62,830 nucleotides of DNA. It comes from Mycobacterium sp. IS-3022 (GTDB lineage: Bacteria > Actinomycetota > Actinomycetes > Mycobacteriales > Mycobacteriaceae). Of this stretch, positions 38,846 through 52,958 are shown piece after piece. The notes under the pieces were generated by a model. That model was given only the letters and a program-made list of their open reading frames with translations. It had not been told where the DNA came from and searched no databases. The position numbers and the translations under genes are program-made. Location of the stretch: positions 1 to 62,830 of the forward strand of contig NZ_LQIN01000016.1 of the NCBI RefSeq assembly GCF_001500065.1. Reading direction: 5' to 3'. The stretch's first letter is position 1. Each line of letters begins with the position of its first letter.

Positions 38846-40056
38846 GACTCGAGAACCTCCAGCCCGGGCAGTTTCTTGCCCTCAAGGTATTCCAGCGACG
38901 CCCCGCCGCCGGTGGAAATGTGGGAGAAACCGTCCTCGGCGAGGCGGAGCTGCCGCACCGCGGCCGCCGAATCGCCGCCGCCGACGACGCTGAACGCGCC
39001 CTTGGCGGTCGCGGAGATGATCGCCTCGGCGACGCCCTTGGTGCCCGCCGCGAACGCCGGGAACTCGAAAACCCCCATCGGACCGTTCCAGAAGACGGTC
39101 TTGGCGTTGGACAGCAGCGTGGTGAACCGCTCGATCGAGCCGGGACCGATGTCGAGGCCCATCTTGTCCTCCGGAATCCGGTCGGCGGCGACGATCTCGG
39201 CGGTCGCGTCGGCGGCGAACTTGTCGGCCACCACGATGTCGACGGGCACATGGATCACGTCGGCGTAGGTGTCCAACAACTTGCGACAGGTCTCGATCAT
39301 GCCCTCTTCCAGCAGCGAGGTGCCGACCGAAACACCTTGCGACGCAAGGAAGGTAAAGCACATGCCGCCGCCGATGAGCAGGCTGTCGGCCTTCTCGGCG
39401 AGCGATTCGATGACCGCGAGTTTGTCGGACACCTTGGATCCACCCAGCACCACGGCGTACGGCCGGTCCGTCGAGCTGGTCAACTGCTCGAGCACCTTCA
39501 CCTCGGCGGCCACCAGCGTGCCCGCATAGTGCGGCAGCAACGTCGCGACGTCGTACACCGACGCCTGTTTGCGGTGCACCACGCCGAAACCATCGGAGAC
39601 GAAAGCGCCGTCATCGCCGACGAGTTCGACCAATGCCTTGGCCAGCGCCAGCCGCTCGGCGTCGTCCTTGCTGGTCTCGCGGGCGTCGAAGCGGATGTTC
39701 TCCAGCAGCAGGATGTCGCCGTCGGTCAGTCCTTCGGCGCGGGCCAGTGCGTCGGTTCCGACGACGTCACCGGCCAGCTGCACGTGCCGACCGAGCTGCT
39801 CGCTCAATGCCTTCGCGACCGGAGCCAGCGAGTACTTCGGATCCGGACCCCCTTTGGGACGGCCGAGGTGCGCGGTGACGACGACCTTGGCCCCCGCATC
39901 GGAGAGTGCCTTCAACGTCGGCACCGAGGCGGTGATCCGTCCGGGGTCGGTGATATCGCCGTCATCGTCGAGCGGGACGTTGAGGTCCGACCGGACCAGC
40001 ACGCCCCGCCCCGAAACACCTTCTGCGAGAAGGTCTTCAAGCGTCCTGATCGCCAC
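38842..40056 (-). CDS. pgk: Phosphoglycerate kinase
   Basis: A 404-residue glycolytic kinase making ATP from 1,3-bisphosphoglycerate. The N-terminal substrate site (RSDLNVPLD, about 22-30) and the C-terminal nucleotide loop ([11 protein letters not shown]) are present. GTG 40056 follows the gap stop after 4 bases. Confidence 0.97.
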   Translation of the reverse strand: MAIRTLEDLLAEGVSGRGVLVRSDLNVPLDDDGDITDPGRITASVPTLKALSDAGAKVVVTAHLGRPKGGPDPKYSLAPVAKALSEQLGRHVQLAGDVVGTDALARAEGLTDGDILLLENIRFDARETSKDDAERLALAKALVELVGDDGAFVSDGFGVVHRKQASVYDVATLLPHYAGTLVAAEVKVLEQLTSSTDRPYAVVLGGSKVSDKLAVIESLAEKADSLLIGGGMCFTFLASQGVSVGTSLLEEGMIETCRKLLDTYADVIHVPVDIVVADKFAADATAEIVAADRIPEDKMGLDIGPGSIERFTTLLSNAKTVFWNGPMGVFEFPAFAAGTKGVAEAIISATAKGAFSVVGGGDSAAAVRQLRLAEDGFSHISTGGGASLEYLEGKKLPGLEVLES

Positions 40057-40060
40057 GGCG

Positions 40061-41810
<1,750 letters not shown>

Positions 41811-41859
41811 CGATCCACCGTATTTGAGGTGGCTACGCATCGGGTGGAAACTTCCGGGT

Positions 41860-42258
41860 ATGGAGGAACCATCAACCTGTGGCCAAGGGTTGGCGGCGCG
41901 GGCCGTCGTCCCCGGCAAGCTCAGCGAAGCGCTGCACGCGCAGGCACGCGTTCTCGAGGCGCACATGAGGGCGCTCGATCCCGCCGACGCGGACGCGAGA
42001 AGGGAACTCGACGCGTATGCGGCGTTGGTGACCGCGCACCGCGATGTCGCCGACCGGTTGTCCGGTATTGCCGCCGAGATGGCCGACCACCGGAGCCTGC
42101 CCATCGCGGCACACGACGAAGCCGCGATGTCGGACACGGCGGCACTTCGCGCATTCGAGACATTCGTCCGTGCCGAGAGCGAACTCGCGAACCTTTTGCA
42201 GGAGTTGTCGCAGCAGGATCAGGCGATGCTGAAAACGATGCGCTCGGCGGAAACCTAA
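41860..42258 (+). CDS. Helical protein of unknown function
   Basis: A 132-residue Ala/Glu-rich protein from ATG 41860, predicted almost fully helical ([46 protein letters not shown]). No signal peptide, membrane helix or known motif. It is divergent from the SBP-like gene across 49 bases and convergent with whiA, sharing 4 bases of stop codons (CTAA). That tight fit favours a real gene, but the start is uncertain because no strong Shine-Dalgarno is seen. Confidence 0.62.
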   Translation: MEEPSTCGQGLAARAVVPGKLSEALHAQARVLEAHMRALDPADADARRELDAYAALVTAHRDVADRLSGIAAEMADHRSLPIAAHDEAAMSDTAALRAFETFVRAESELANLLQELSQQDQAMLKTMRSAET

Positions 42259-43232
42259 GCGTCTTCGAGCAGGTCCGGCGTGACGGCCGACTCGGTGTCC
42301 GGGATGCCGTCCTGTTTGGCCTTGCGATCGGCCATCGACAGCAATCGCCGGATACGACCCGCCACAGCGTCTTTCGTCATCTGTGGATCGGCCAGCCGGC
42401 CCAGCTCCTCCAGCGACGCCTGTCGGTGCTCGACGCGCAGTTTGCCCGCGGCGGCCAGATGGTCGGGCACGGTGTCGCCGAGGATCTCCAGCGCCCGCTC
42501 CACCCGGGCCGCGGCCGCGACGGCCGCCCGGGCCGACCGGCGCAGGTTCGCGTCGTCGAAGTTGGCCAACCGGTTCGCAGTCGCGCGCACCTCGCGGCGC
42601 ATCCGGCGCTCTTCCCACGTCAGCCTGGTGTCCTGCGCGCCCATCCGGGTCAACAACGCGCCGATCGCCTCGCCGTCGCGCACCACGACGCGGTCGGTGC
42701 CGCGCACCTCGCGGGCCTTCGCGCTGACCCCCAACCGGCGGGCCGCACCGACGAGCGCCAGCGCCGCCTCCGGGCCCGGGCAACTGACCTCCAGCGCCGA
42801 TGACCGGCCCGGCTCGGTGAGCGACCCGTGCGCCAAAAACGCTCCCCGCCACGCGGCTTCGGCGTCGGCCACGCTGCCGCCGACAACCTGGGCGGGTAAC
42901 CCCCGCACGGGTCGGCCGCGCAGGTCGAGCAGCCCGGTTTGGCGGGCCAGCGCCTCACCGTCGTTCGCCACCCGAACCACATACCGGGTGCTCTTGCGGA
43001 TGCCGCTGGCCGACAGCACGTGCACCGTCGCGTTGTAGCCGTACAGGTCGTAGATGTCCTTGCGCAGCCGCCTGGCGATGATGCCCAGGTCGACCTCCGC
43101 CTCGACGATCACGCGCCCCGAGACGATGTGCAGCCCGCCGGCGAAGCGCAGCAGGGAAGCCACCTCGGCGCGGCGAGCGGTGACCGCATTGACGACCAGC
43201 CGGCTCAGCTCGTCTTTGACCTCGGCTGTCAT
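42255..43232 (-). CDS. whiA: Sporulation/division regulator WhiA
   Basis: DNA-binding regulator of growth and division genes, with WhiB-family partners in actinobacteria. ATG 43232 gives 325 residues, exactly the M. tuberculosis length, and overlaps the yvcK stop by ATGA; a GTG two codons upstream (43238) is the alternative. The N-terminal two-thirds is the LAGLIDADG-like domain ([22 protein letters not shown]), and the C-terminal HTH is about residues 235-315 ([34 protein letters not shown]). It is the last gene of uvrC-rapZ-yvcK-whiA. Confidence 0.97.
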   Translation of the reverse strand: MTAEVKDELSRLVVNAVTARRAEVASLLRFAGGLHIVSGRVIVEAEVDLGIIARRLRKDIYDLYGYNATVHVLSASGIRKSTRYVVRVANDGEALARQTGLLDLRGRPVRGLPAQVVGGSVADAEAAWRGAFLAHGSLTEPGRSSALEVSCPGPEAALALVGAARRLGVSAKAREVRGTDRVVVRDGEAIGALLTRMGAQDTRLTWEERRMRREVRATANRLANFDDANLRRSARAAVAAAARVERALEILGDTVPDHLAAAGKLRVEHRQASLEELGRLADPQMTKDAVAGRIRRLLSMADRKAKQDGIPDTESAVTPDLLEDA

Positions 43233-44242
43233 CGCCACGGGTCGTCACCTCTCGGTCCGTTCATCGTCGGCGTCGGCACGGTCGGCGCCGGCGGTGCTGC
43301 GCCGCGCAGGCGAACCCCGTCCAGAGCCGCGGCCAACCTCGCCGGGTCATGTAAAGGTGTACCAGGTCTGGAGACGTCAGCGAACTCAACTCGGGCATCG
43401 AGAATGGTCGCGGTGCGCCGCAATTGCTCGCGTTCGCGTTCACTGGGCACCCGGCTAGCGTCGACGATGATGTCGTGCACGGTGAAGGTCGGCGCGTGCT
43501 GCGACAGCACGTGGATGTGCCGCTCGACGGAGAAGCCGGCCGTCTCCCCCGGCTCGGCCACCAGGTTGAGCACCAGTGCCCGGCGCGCGGTCGTCGCCTG
43601 CAGCGCCGCCAGCATGTCGGGGACCAGCACATGCGGGATGACGCTGGTGAACCACGAACCCGGACCGAGCACCACCAGGTCGGCGGCCATGATCGCGTCG
43701 ATTGCCTGGCGGGTGGCCGGCGGGTCGCCCGGCAGCAGCCGCACCCGACGCACCTTTCCGACGGTCGTGGCGATTGCCACCTGGCCGCTGATCACCCGGC
43801 TCATCCGCGGATCCGCCTCGAGCCCGGCGACGTCGGCCTCGATCCCGAGTCCAACGGGGCACATCGGTAACACCCGGCCTTTGACCCCCAGGATGCGCCC
43901 CAGCTCGTCGAGCGCGGCGACCGGATCGGCGAGCACTTCGCTGAGCCCGGCCAGCAGGAGGTTGCCGATCGGATGGCCGGCGAGCGCACCACTGCCGCCG
44001 AAGCGATGCTGGATGATCGTGGCCCACAGCCGGCCGTGCGGACTGTCGGAAGCCAACGCCGCCAACGCCATTCGCAGGTCGCCGGGCGGCACCACGTCGA
44101 GCTCGTTGCGCAGCCGTCCCGACGAGCCGCCGTCATCGGCGACGGTGACGACCGCGGTGACGTGCGGGGTGAGCCTGCGAGCGGCCGACAGCGTGGCATA
44201 CAGCCCGTGTCCTCCGCCGAGTGCAACGATGCGCGCGCTCAT
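43229..44242 (-). CDS. yvcK: YvcK/CuvA gluconeogenesis factor family protein
   Basis: A 337-residue nucleotide-sugar-binding protein (Rv1422-like) needed for cell shape and growth on some carbon sources. The N-terminal [12 protein letters not shown] loop and [13 protein letters not shown] motif (about 8-45) are diagnostic. The conserved [17 protein letters not shown] segment is near residue 195. Both ends overlap neighbours by ATGA. It is thought to direct peptidoglycan precursor synthesis. Confidence 0.95.
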   Translation of the reverse strand: MSARIVALGGGHGLYATLSAARRLTPHVTAVVTVADDGGSSGRLRNELDVVPPGDLRMALAALASDSPHGRLWATIIQHRFGGSGALAGHPIGNLLLAGLSEVLADPVAALDELGRILGVKGRVLPMCPVGLGIEADVAGLEADPRMSRVISGQVAIATTVGKVRRVRLLPGDPPATRQAIDAIMAADLVVLGPGSWFTSVIPHVLVPDMLAALQATTARRALVLNLVAEPGETAGFSVERHIHVLSQHAPTFTVHDIIVDASRVPSEREREQLRRTATILDARVEFADVSRPGTPLHDPARLAAALDGVRLRGAAPPAPTVPTPTMNGPRGDDPWR

Positions 44243-45153
44243 TCGCGGCCCAGATCCCGGTGCAGTACCCGCACCGTCAGGTCCTCACCCGCCTGCAGCC
44301 GCGCCGCCAGCGCCTCGGCGATCGCCACGCTCCGATGTTTGCCGCCGGTGCATCCGATGGCGACGGTCATATATCGCTTCCCCTCGCGACGGTATCCGTC
44401 GATGACTACGTCGAGCAGCCGATGATAGGTGTCCAGAAACTCCCCCGCACCCGGCTGCCCGAGAACGTAGTCGCGGACCGCGGCATGCTGCCCGGTATGC
44501 GGACGCAGGTCGTCGACCCAGTGCGGGTTCGGCAGGAACCGGACGTCCATCACGGTGTCGGCGTCCATCGGCAGCCCGTACTTGTAGCCGAAAGATTCCA
44601 CCGTGACGTTCGTGTGCGCGACCGTCTCACCGCCGAAGGCGCGTTCGATGCTCTCGCGCAACGCGGGCACCGACAGCGTCGAGGTGTCGATCACCAGATC
44701 GGCGGACGCGCGCACCGGGGCCAGCAGCGCCCGCTCAGCCGCAATGCCTTCTGCCAGAGTTTGATTGCCCTGCAGCGGATGGCTGCGGCGGTTCTGCTCG
44801 TAGCGGCGCACCAGGATGTCGTCGGAGGCCTCCAGGAACACCACCCGAGGGGTGATGTTCCGGGCGGCCAGCTGGTTGCGCACCCAGTCCAGATCGCCGG
44901 TGAAACCCCGCGACCGCACGTCCATCACCACGGCGAGTTGGGTGATGCGCGAACCCGCCGCGAGCCCCAACTCGACCATCTGCGCGATCAGCTCCGGCGG
45001 AAGGTTGTCCGCGACGTACCAACCGAGATCCTCGAGCACCTTGGCCGCGGTGCCCCTTCCCGCGCCGGACAATCCGGTGACGAGGACCACGTCGATATCC
45101 GAGTCGGCGTTCGCCTCGTCGCGGAGGTCCTCGTGCATCCCTTGGTCCGTCAT
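44239..45153 (-). CDS. rapZ: RapZ family nucleotide-binding protein
   Basis: A 304-residue P-loop protein (Rv1421-like, formerly YvcJ). The P-loop reads [12 protein letters not shown], with Arg and Gly where the standard Walker A has Lys and Ser/Thr. The C-terminal domain has the [17 protein letters not shown] motif ([16 protein letters not shown]). The enterobacterial homologue controls glmZ RNA, but no such RNA is known here, so the mycobacterial role is open. It overlaps uvrC and yvcK by ATGA. Confidence 0.95.
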   Translation of the reverse strand: MTDQGMHEDLRDEANADSDIDVVLVTGLSGAGRGTAAKVLEDLGWYVADNLPPELIAQMVELGLAAGSRITQLAVVMDVRSRGFTGDLDWVRNQLAARNITPRVVFLEASDDILVRRYEQNRRSHPLQGNQTLAEGIAAERALLAPVRASADLVIDTSTLSVPALRESIERAFGGETVAHTNVTVESFGYKYGLPMDADTVMDVRFLPNPHWVDDLRPHTGQHAAVRDYVLGQPGAGEFLDTYHRLLDVVIDGYRREGKRYMTVAIGCTGGKHRSVAIAEALAARLQAGEDLTVRVLHRDLGRE

Positions 45154-47132
45154 CCCGATACCCTGCTCCGATCATGACCGATCGCCGCCTCGGCCGCGTC
45201 GCTTTCGGGCGGTACGCCGAGTGCGTCCAGTACGGCCCTGGCGGTGGCGACGCCGATACCCGGTACCGCGGTGATTTCCTCGATGGACGCCTCCTTGAGC
45301 CGGGCCACCGAGCCGAAATGGGTGACCAGTGCCTTGCGGCGATGCTCGCCGAGACCCCGCACGGCGTCCAGCGCCGAGGCGGTCATCCGCTTGGACCGCT
45401 TGCTGCGGTGATAGGCGATCGCGAACCGGTGCGCCTCGTCCCGCACGCGCTGTAGGAGGTAGAGCCCCTCACTGTTGCGGGGCATGATCAGCGGGTCGGG
45501 TTCGGACGGAACCCAGACCTCCTCCAGCCGCTTGGCCAGTCCGATCACCGCGACATCGGTGATGCCGAGTTCGTCGAGCACCGACTGCGCGGCGTTGACC
45601 TGGGGTGCACCGCCGTCGACGACGAAGAGGTTGGGTGGGTAGGCGAACTTGCGCGATTTTCCTTCCGGCGCAAGCTCGGTCGGGTGCTGGGTATCGTGCA
45701 GGTGACGGTAGAACCGCCGCCTCGTCACCTCGGCGATCGACGCTACATCGTCGGAACGGCCCTCGCCCGCGGCTTCCCGGATCGCGTAGTGCCGGTAATC
45801 GGACTTGCGTGGCAGGCCGTCCTCGAACACCACCAGCGAGGCCACCACATCGGTGCCCTGTACGTGGCTGATGTCGACGCATTCGATGCGCAGCGGCGCG
45901 TCTGCGAGCCCGAGCGCGTCCTGGATACTCTGCAGCGCAGCGGTTCTCGCGGTGAAGTCACCGGCCCGCTTGAGCTTGTGCTGCGTGAGCGCGTCCATGG
46001 CGTTGCGGCGGACCGTCTCGGCGAGCGCGCGCTTGTCGCCGCGCTGCGGCACGCGCAGCATCACCCGGGACCCCCGCAACTGGGTGAGCCAGGCCGCCAG
46101 CTCGTCGGCGTTGCCCGGCAGGCACGGGACCAGCACTTGGCGCGGCACGGGATTCGTCGACTCATCGGCGGCGCCGTCCAATTCGGCCTGCTCGCCGTAG
46201 AACTGGGTCAAGAACTGTTCCACCAAGTGTTCCTGGCTCGTTTCGCCCGGCTCACCGGATTTCTCGACGATCCAGCCGCGCTGGCCGCGGACCCGGCCAC
46301 CGCGGACGTGGAAGACCTGCACGGCGGCTTCCAGATCGTCGTCGGCGAATGCCACCACATCGGCGTCGGTGCCGTCGCCGAATACCACCGCCTGCTTCTC
46401 CAGCGCCCGCTTGAGCGCACCGATGTTGTCGCGCAGGCGCGCGGCTCTCTCGAAATCCAATTCGTCGGCGGCCTCGGTCATCTGCTGTTCCATGTCGCGG
46501 ACCAGCCGGTCGGTCTTGCCCGCCAGGAAGTCGCAGAAATCGAGGACGATCTGTCGATGTTCGTCGGCACCGACCCGGCCGATGCAGGGCGCCGAGCACT
46601 TGTCGATGTAGCCCAGCAGGCACGGCCGATCGATTTGCCTGTGCCGCTTGAACACTCCCGCCGAGCAGGTACGAGCAGGAAACACGCGGGTGAGCAGGTC
46701 GAGGGTTTCGCGGATCGCCCAGGCGTGCGAGTACGGACCGAAGTAGCGGACGCCCTTGCGCCTCGCCCCGCGGTACACCATGAGCCGCGGGTACTCCTCG
46801 TTGAGCGTGACCGCGAGCACTGGATAGGACTTGTCGTCCCGGTACCGGATGTTGAATCGCGGATCGAACTCCTTGATCCAGTTGTATTCGAGTTGCAGCG
46901 CCTCGACTTCGGTGTTGACCACCGTCCAGTCGACGCTGCCCGCCGACATCACCATCTGCCGCGTGCGCGGGGCCAGGTTCACCAGATCGGCGAAGTAGGA
47001 GTTCAATCGGCTGCGCAGACTCTTCGCCTTGCCGACGTAGATGACCCGCCCGTGCGGGTCACGGAACCGGTAGACGCCCGGCTCGACGGGGATCGACCCG
47101 GGGGCGGGTCGGTACGTCGCTGGATCGGGCAC
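45150..47132 (-). CDS. uvrC: Excinuclease ABC subunit C
   Basis: Nuclease making both incisions in UvrABC repair. The protein has 660 residues. Domains: GIY-YIG nuclease ([25 protein letters not shown], about 19-43), a Cys-rich patch ([28 protein letters not shown]), the UvrB-binding UVR helix pair (about 210-240), the RNase H-like endonuclease (IECVDISH...), and C-terminal helix-hairpin-helices ([30 protein letters not shown]). GTG 47132 has TAACCT 7 bases upstream. It heads the operon. Confidence 0.97.
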   Translation of the reverse strand: MPDPATYRPAPGSIPVEPGVYRFRDPHGRVIYVGKAKSLRSRLNSYFADLVNLAPRTRQMVMSAGSVDWTVVNTEVEALQLEYNWIKEFDPRFNIRYRDDKSYPVLAVTLNEEYPRLMVYRGARRKGVRYFGPYSHAWAIRETLDLLTRVFPARTCSAGVFKRHRQIDRPCLLGYIDKCSAPCIGRVGADEHRQIVLDFCDFLAGKTDRLVRDMEQQMTEAADELDFERAARLRDNIGALKRALEKQAVVFGDGTDADVVAFADDDLEAAVQVFHVRGGRVRGQRGWIVEKSGEPGETSQEHLVEQFLTQFYGEQAELDGAADESTNPVPRQVLVPCLPGNADELAAWLTQLRGSRVMLRVPQRGDKRALAETVRRNAMDALTQHKLKRAGDFTARTAALQSIQDALGLADAPLRIECVDISHVQGTDVVASLVVFEDGLPRKSDYRHYAIREAAGEGRSDDVASIAEVTRRRFYRHLHDTQHPTELAPEGKSRKFAYPPNLFVVDGGAPQVNAAQSVLDELGITDVAVIGLAKRLEEVWVPSEPDPLIMPRNSEGLYLLQRVRDEAHRFAIAYHRSKRSKRMTASALDAVRGLGEHRRKALVTHFGSVARLKEASIEEITAVPGIGVATARAVLDALGVPPESDAAEAAIGHDRSRVSG

Positions 47133-47139
47133 GGAATCC

Positions 47140-47145
47140 AGGTTA
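47140..47145 (-). promoter_or_regulatory. -10 element TAACCT of the uvrC operon
   Basis: Minus-strand TAACCT 7 bases before the GTG, with no Shine-Dalgarno: leaderless geometry. It lies 28 bases from the divergent ggt -10, so the two promoters almost abut. No SOS box is seen here. Confidence 0.55.
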
Positions 47146-47173
47146 CTGCCGCGTCACGACGTCCCCGATCCAC

Positions 47174-47179
47174 TACCGT
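47174..47179 (+). promoter_or_regulatory. -10 element TACCGT of ggt
   Basis: TACCGT lies 6 bases before ATG 47186, favouring it over the GTG directly upstream at 47183. Confidence 0.5.
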
Positions 47180-47185
47180 CGAGTG

Positions 47186-49153
47186 ATGCGGATCTCCTCA
47201 CTGATGAATGTGATGGCGCCGCTGACGGGGATGATCATGGTGCTGGCCGGCTGCGCCGCAGAGGACGCCGGCGAACCCGCCGCGGGACCGTGCGCGATCG
47301 TCGAGAACGGCACGCCGGTAGCCAAGACGACGGCCCCACCCGCCGAATCCTCTCCAGGGGCTCCCCCCACCTCCAGGGACATCTCCACCAACCCGGAGGT
47401 GGCCACGGGCTACCGCACCGACATGACGCCGGTCCGCACGGCCACATATTCGGTCGTCACCGCCAATCCGTTGGCCACCCAAGCCGCCTGCGAAGTGCTG
47501 CGCGACGGCGGCACCGCGGCGGACGCGCTCGTCACCGCGCAGGCCGTCCTCGGCCTGGTGGAGCCGCAGGCGTCCGGTTTCGGCGGCGGCGGCTTCATGC
47601 TGTACTTCGACGCGGCCTCAGGGGAGGTGCAAGCCTACGACGGTCGCGAGACCGCGCCGGCTGCCGCCACGGAGAACTACCTTCGCTGGATTTCCGACAC
47701 CGACCGCACGAAGCTCAAGCCGGACGCCAGGGCCTCCGGTCGATCGATCGGCGTGCCCGGCATCCTGCGGATGCTCACCGAAGTTCACGCCGAACACGGC
47801 AAGAGGGGTTGGCGTGATCTGTTCACCCCGGCCGTCACGATGGCCGACGACGGCTTCGACATCAGCCCGCGACTCGCAGCGGCCATCGAGGATGCCGCAC
47901 CGCAGCTCAAGCTCGACCGCCAAGCCGCAGAATATTTCCTCAATCCCGGTGGCGCCCCCAAATCGGAGGGCACCCGGCTGACCAATCCGGCGTACTCGAA
48001 GACGTTGGGCGTCATCGCCGTTGACCCACAGGCGTTTTACACCGGCGCTATCGCCCGGGACATCGTGGCGGCGGCGGCCGACACCTCCGGCGGCCGCACG
48101 CCCAGCCTGATGACCGTCGAGGATCTCGCCAATTACGCCGTCAAGAAACGCGAACCGCTGTGCGGCCCGTACCGCGGACGCGAGATCTGCGGAATGCCGC
48201 CGCCGTCGTCGGGCGGCATCGCAATCGCGGCCACGCTCGGGATTCTCGAACACTTCCCGATGGCCGATCACAAGCCGACCGACATCGATCTCAACGGCGG
48301 CCGACCCACGGTCATGGGCGTTCATTTGATCGCCGAGGCGGAGCGACTGGCCTACGCCGATCGCGACAAGTACGTCGCCGATACCGATTTCGTTCCGCTG
48401 CCGGGCAACTCACCCGAAACACTGCTCGCCAGCGACTATCTCGCCGGTCGCGCCGCCCTGATCTCTGAGCAGCACAGCATGGGGACCGCGAAACCCGGCG
48501 AGTTCGGCCCGCCGACGGCCCCGGCACCGCCAACCCGGGAACACGGCACCAGCCAGGTCAGCATCGTCGACTCCTACGGCAACGCGGCCTCGTTGACCAC
48601 CACGGTCGAATCGGCGTTCGGTTCGTTCCACATGGTCGACGGGTTCATCCTCAACAACCAGCTCACGGACTTCTCCGCCGAGCCCACCGGCCCCGACGGG
48701 GCGCCCATTGCGAACCGGATCCAACCCGGTAAGAGACCGCGCAGCACCATGGCGCCGACGCTGATCTTCGACCAGGCGCAGAGCCGGCCGGACGAACGTG
48801 GTCGCCTGTACGCCGTCCTCGGTTCGCCCGGTGGTGCGGTGATCATCCAGTTTGTGGCGAAAACCATTGTCGGGATGTTGGATTGGGGACTCGACCCACA
48901 GCAGGCGGTGTCGATGGTCGACTTCGGTGCGGCGAACACGCCAAAGACGAATGTCGGCGGCGAGCATCCGATCATCGATACCGCCGATAACGGGGACCAT
49001 GACCCGCTCGTGCAGGGACTGCGGGAACTCGGCCACGAGGTCGACCTGGCCGACCAGTCGAGTGGCCTGTCGGCCATCGCCCGGGACGGCACCGGCCTCG
49101 TCGGCGGGGCGGACCCTCGCCGGGAAGGGTTGGTCATGGGTGACTCCCGATGA
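47186..49153 (+). CDS. Gamma-glutamyltransferase lipoprotein (GgtB-like)
   Basis: A 655-residue Ntn-hydrolase that transfers or hydrolyses gamma-glutamyl groups, for example of glutathione-like peptides. The lipobox LAGC (C23) follows a hydrophobic signal, so it is anchored outside the membrane. After a Pro/Ser-rich linker the GGT fold begins near residue 85 with the large-subunit core (EPQASGFGGGGFML). Autocleavage would occur before the Thr in EHGTSQVSIVDSYGN, giving a small subunit; the His of the common TTH motif is Gln here. The oxyanion segment GSPGGAVIIQF is present. ATG 47186 is chosen from leaderless spacing. It overlaps the GNAT gene by ATGA. Confidence 0.93.
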   Translation: MRISSLMNVMAPLTGMIMVLAGCAAEDAGEPAAGPCAIVENGTPVAKTTAPPAESSPGAPPTSRDISTNPEVATGYRTDMTPVRTATYSVVTANPLATQAACEVLRDGGTAADALVTAQAVLGLVEPQASGFGGGGFMLYFDAASGEVQAYDGRETAPAAATENYLRWISDTDRTKLKPDARASGRSIGVPGILRMLTEVHAEHGKRGWRDLFTPAVTMADDGFDISPRLAAAIEDAAPQLKLDRQAAEYFLNPGGAPKSEGTRLTNPAYSKTLGVIAVDPQAFYTGAIARDIVAAAADTSGGRTPSLMTVEDLANYAVKKREPLCGPYRGREICGMPPPSSGGIAIAATLGILEHFPMADHKPTDIDLNGGRPTVMGVHLIAEAERLAYADRDKYVADTDFVPLPGNSPETLLASDYLAGRAALISEQHSMGTAKPGEFGPPTAPAPPTREHGTSQVSIVDSYGNAASLTTTVESAFGSFHMVDGFILNNQLTDFSAEPTGPDGAPIANRIQPGKRPRSTMAPTLIFDQAQSRPDERGRLYAVLGSPGGAVIIQFVAKTIVGMLDWGLDPQQAVSMVDFGAANTPKTNVGGEHPIIDTADNGDHDPLVQGLRELGHEVDLADQSSGLSAIARDGTGLVGGADPRREGLVMGDSR

Positions 49154-49603
49154 CGGTGTGCGTCGCTCGGCTCGACGAATCCCATTGGCGGGTGTTCGCG
49201 GGCATGCGGCTGCGGGCGCTGGCCGACGCGCTGGGTGAAGACGATCCGAGTTACCGCGACGAAGCGGCCTTCACCGCCGCGCAGTGGCGGCGCCGGTTGC
49301 GTGACCATGCGCAGTTCGCCGCGGTGGTCGGCGACCGGCCGGTCGGCCTGATCGCAGCGCAACGGGAGAACCCCGAGACGGTGTATCTCTACTCGCTGTG
49401 GCTCGATCCGGCGGCCCGCGGCCGCGGTCTGGCCCGACGTCTGGTCGCGACCGCCGTCGACTGGGCACGCGCCAGCCAAGTCCACACGGTGAAGTTGCGC
49501 GTCGCGACCGACAATGCCGCGGCACGCGGGGTTTACGAGAGCCTCGGCTTCACCGTCGCCGATGATCAAACAGCTTCCAAGCGCGAGGAACTCGCGATGT
49601 CAC

Positions 49604-49617
<14 letters not shown>
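49150..49617 (+). CDS. GNAT family N-acetyltransferase
   Basis: A 155-residue acetyltransferase. The acetyl-CoA loop is LDPAARGRGLARRLV (about 87-101), followed by a VKLRVATDNAAARGVYESLGF segment, the typical end of the GNAT core. Substrate is unknown. Its ATG overlaps the ggt stop, so the two are translationally coupled, suggesting a shared pathway such as amino-acid or peptide modification. The 3' end overlaps the convergent PH-domain gene by 14 bases. Confidence 0.9.
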
Positions 49618-51841
<2,224 letters not shown>

Positions 51842-51847
51842 CACTTC

Positions 51848-51853
51848 AGTATG
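51848..51853 (-). promoter_or_regulatory. -10 element CATACT of ribBA
   Basis: Minus-strand CATACT is 6 bases before the GTG; no Shine-Dalgarno. No FMN riboswitch consensus is found in the 115-base region up to the DUF732 gene. Confidence 0.55.
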
Positions 51854-51868
51854 AACCACCACGGTTCA
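51852..51868. promoter_or_regulatory. Inverted repeat TGAACC-N5-GGTTCA at the ribBA promoter
   Basis: Two perfect 6-base arms around ACCAC, overlapping the last bases of the ribBA -10 and extending upstream. Position suits a repressor operator; the regulator is unknown. Confidence 0.5.
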
Positions 51869-51956
51869 GAAGTTATTGCCGCTCCCCTGACCTGGGAAGA
51901 CGGGCTCCCGGCCAGTGGTCATCGGAGGCCCGCGAAAGGGACGGTAAGCCGTCTGG

Positions 51957-52250
51957 TCAGCAGCCGAGGTGAACCACGGCGGCTCTGACGATGTCACCTG
52001 CCGCGGTCAGCGACACCCCGAGATCTTCGTAGACCATATCGACCGCCGTAGGAGAGTTGATGCCGCTGCGCTCGGCGTGGCACACGCGGTAACCCGCCGT
52101 GAGCAACTGCTCGGGACTCAGGTGGGTGTAGGTAGGCACCAACTCTTTCAGATAGGTTGCTTCGTCCGCCTGCACGGGCGCTGCAGTCAGCACCGCGAGC
52201 GTCGATAGAGACGCCACTGAAACGATCAGACCGCGACATGTCGTGACCAT
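51957..52250 (-). CDS. Secreted DUF732 protein
   Basis: A 97-residue mycobacterial DUF732 protein. The N-terminal signal peptide (residues 1-29, ending APVQADE) precedes a small helical domain with two Cys (YRVCHAE and the terminal HLGC) that could form a disulfide. Function unknown for the family. ATG 52250 has TAGGCT 6 bases upstream (52257-52262). It sits between ribE and ribBA on the same strand. Confidence 0.86.
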   Translation of the reverse strand: MVTTCRGLIVSVASLSTLAVLTAAPVQADEATYLKELVPTYTHLSPEQLLTAGYRVCHAERSGINSPTAVDMVYEDLGVSLTAAGDIVRAAVVHLGC

Positions 52251-52256
52251 GACCAG

Positions 52257-52262
52257 AGCCTA
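52257..52262 (-). promoter_or_regulatory. -10 element TAGGCT of the DUF732 gene
   Basis: Minus-strand TAGGCT 6 bases before the ATG; leaderless geometry. Confidence 0.5.
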
Positions 52263-52279
52263 CGGGCGGAGCCCCGTTT

Positions 52280-52888
52280 TCAGCTGGTGAACGGATTTTC
52301 CGGGGCGAGCAACCGCTCGACGTACTTCGCGATCACGTCGACCTCGAGGTTGACGTGGGTACCGACCTCGGCGCGACCGAGCGTCGTGAGGTCGAGCGTG
52401 GTCGGGATCAACGACACCTCGAACCAGTCGTGCCCGAGACCGGACACCGTCAGGGACACCCCGTCGACGGTGATGGAACCCTTCTCCACCACATAGCGCG
52501 ACAGTGCGGTCGGCAGCGCGATACGCACCACCACCCAACGTTCCGAGGGCGTGCGCGCGACGACGTGTCCGGTTCCGTCGACGTGTCCCTGGACGATGTG
52601 TCCGCCGAGGCGGCTGTTGACAGCCGCCGCACGCTCCAAGTTGACCCGGCTGCCGGGTCCGACGCGGCCCAGGCTGGACCGGTTCAACGTCTCGCCGATG
52701 ACGTCGGTGGTGAACACCCCGTCGGGCCGCACCTCGACGACGGTCAGGCAGACACCGTTGACCGCGATCGAGTCGCCGTGGCGGGCATCCGATGTCACGA
52801 GGGGTCCGCGGATCGCGAGCCGGGCGAAATCGCCTAGCTCCTCCTTGTCGACGACCTCGCCCACCTCTTCGACGATTCCGGTGAACAC
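52280..52888 (-). CDS. ribE: Riboflavin synthase (alpha chain)
   Basis: A 202-residue enzyme (called ribC in M. tuberculosis) dismutating lumazine to riboflavin. Two tandem lumazine-binding repeats are readable: [10 protein letters not shown] at the N-terminus with [12 protein letters not shown], and [12 protein letters not shown] with [12 protein letters not shown] in the second half. GTG 52888 has TAGTCT 6 bases upstream. Product of RibH is its substrate. Confidence 0.96.
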   Translation of the reverse strand: MFTGIVEEVGEVVDKEELGDFARLAIRGPLVTSDARHGDSIAVNGVCLTVVEVRPDGVFTTDVIGETLNRSSLGRVGPGSRVNLERAAAVNSRLGGHIVQGHVDGTGHVVARTPSERWVVVRIALPTALSRYVVEKGSITVDGVSLTVSGLGHDWFEVSLIPTTLDLTTLGRAEVGTHVNLEVDVIAKYVERLLAPENPFTS

Positions 52889-52894
52889 GCCGCC

Positions 52895-52900
52895 AGACTA
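52895..52900 (-). promoter_or_regulatory. -10 element TAGTCT of ribE
   Basis: Minus-strand TAGTCT 6 bases before the GTG; a GATAGT two bases further upstream is an alternative reading. Confidence 0.5.
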
Positions 52901-52946
52901 TCCAGTCACCACGCCCCGTCGACCGCTTCCACATCGCCGGACCCTC

Positions 52947-52952
52947 TACGAT
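52947..52952 (+). promoter_or_regulatory. -10 element TACGAT of lprG
   Basis: TACGAT lies 6 bases before the ATG at 52959, with no Shine-Dalgarno: leaderless geometry for the lprG-P55 operon. Confidence 0.55.
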
Positions 52953-52958
52953 GCACTC

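Noticed and set aside
51940..51953. Terminator hairpin GACGG-N4-CCGTC after the DUF732 gene
   Set aside because: The stem is only 5 bp and no U-tract follows, so it is too weak to call.
51842..51956. FMN riboswitch upstream of ribBA
   Set aside because: The conserved RFN sequence blocks could not be found on either strand, and the likely mRNA is leaderless.
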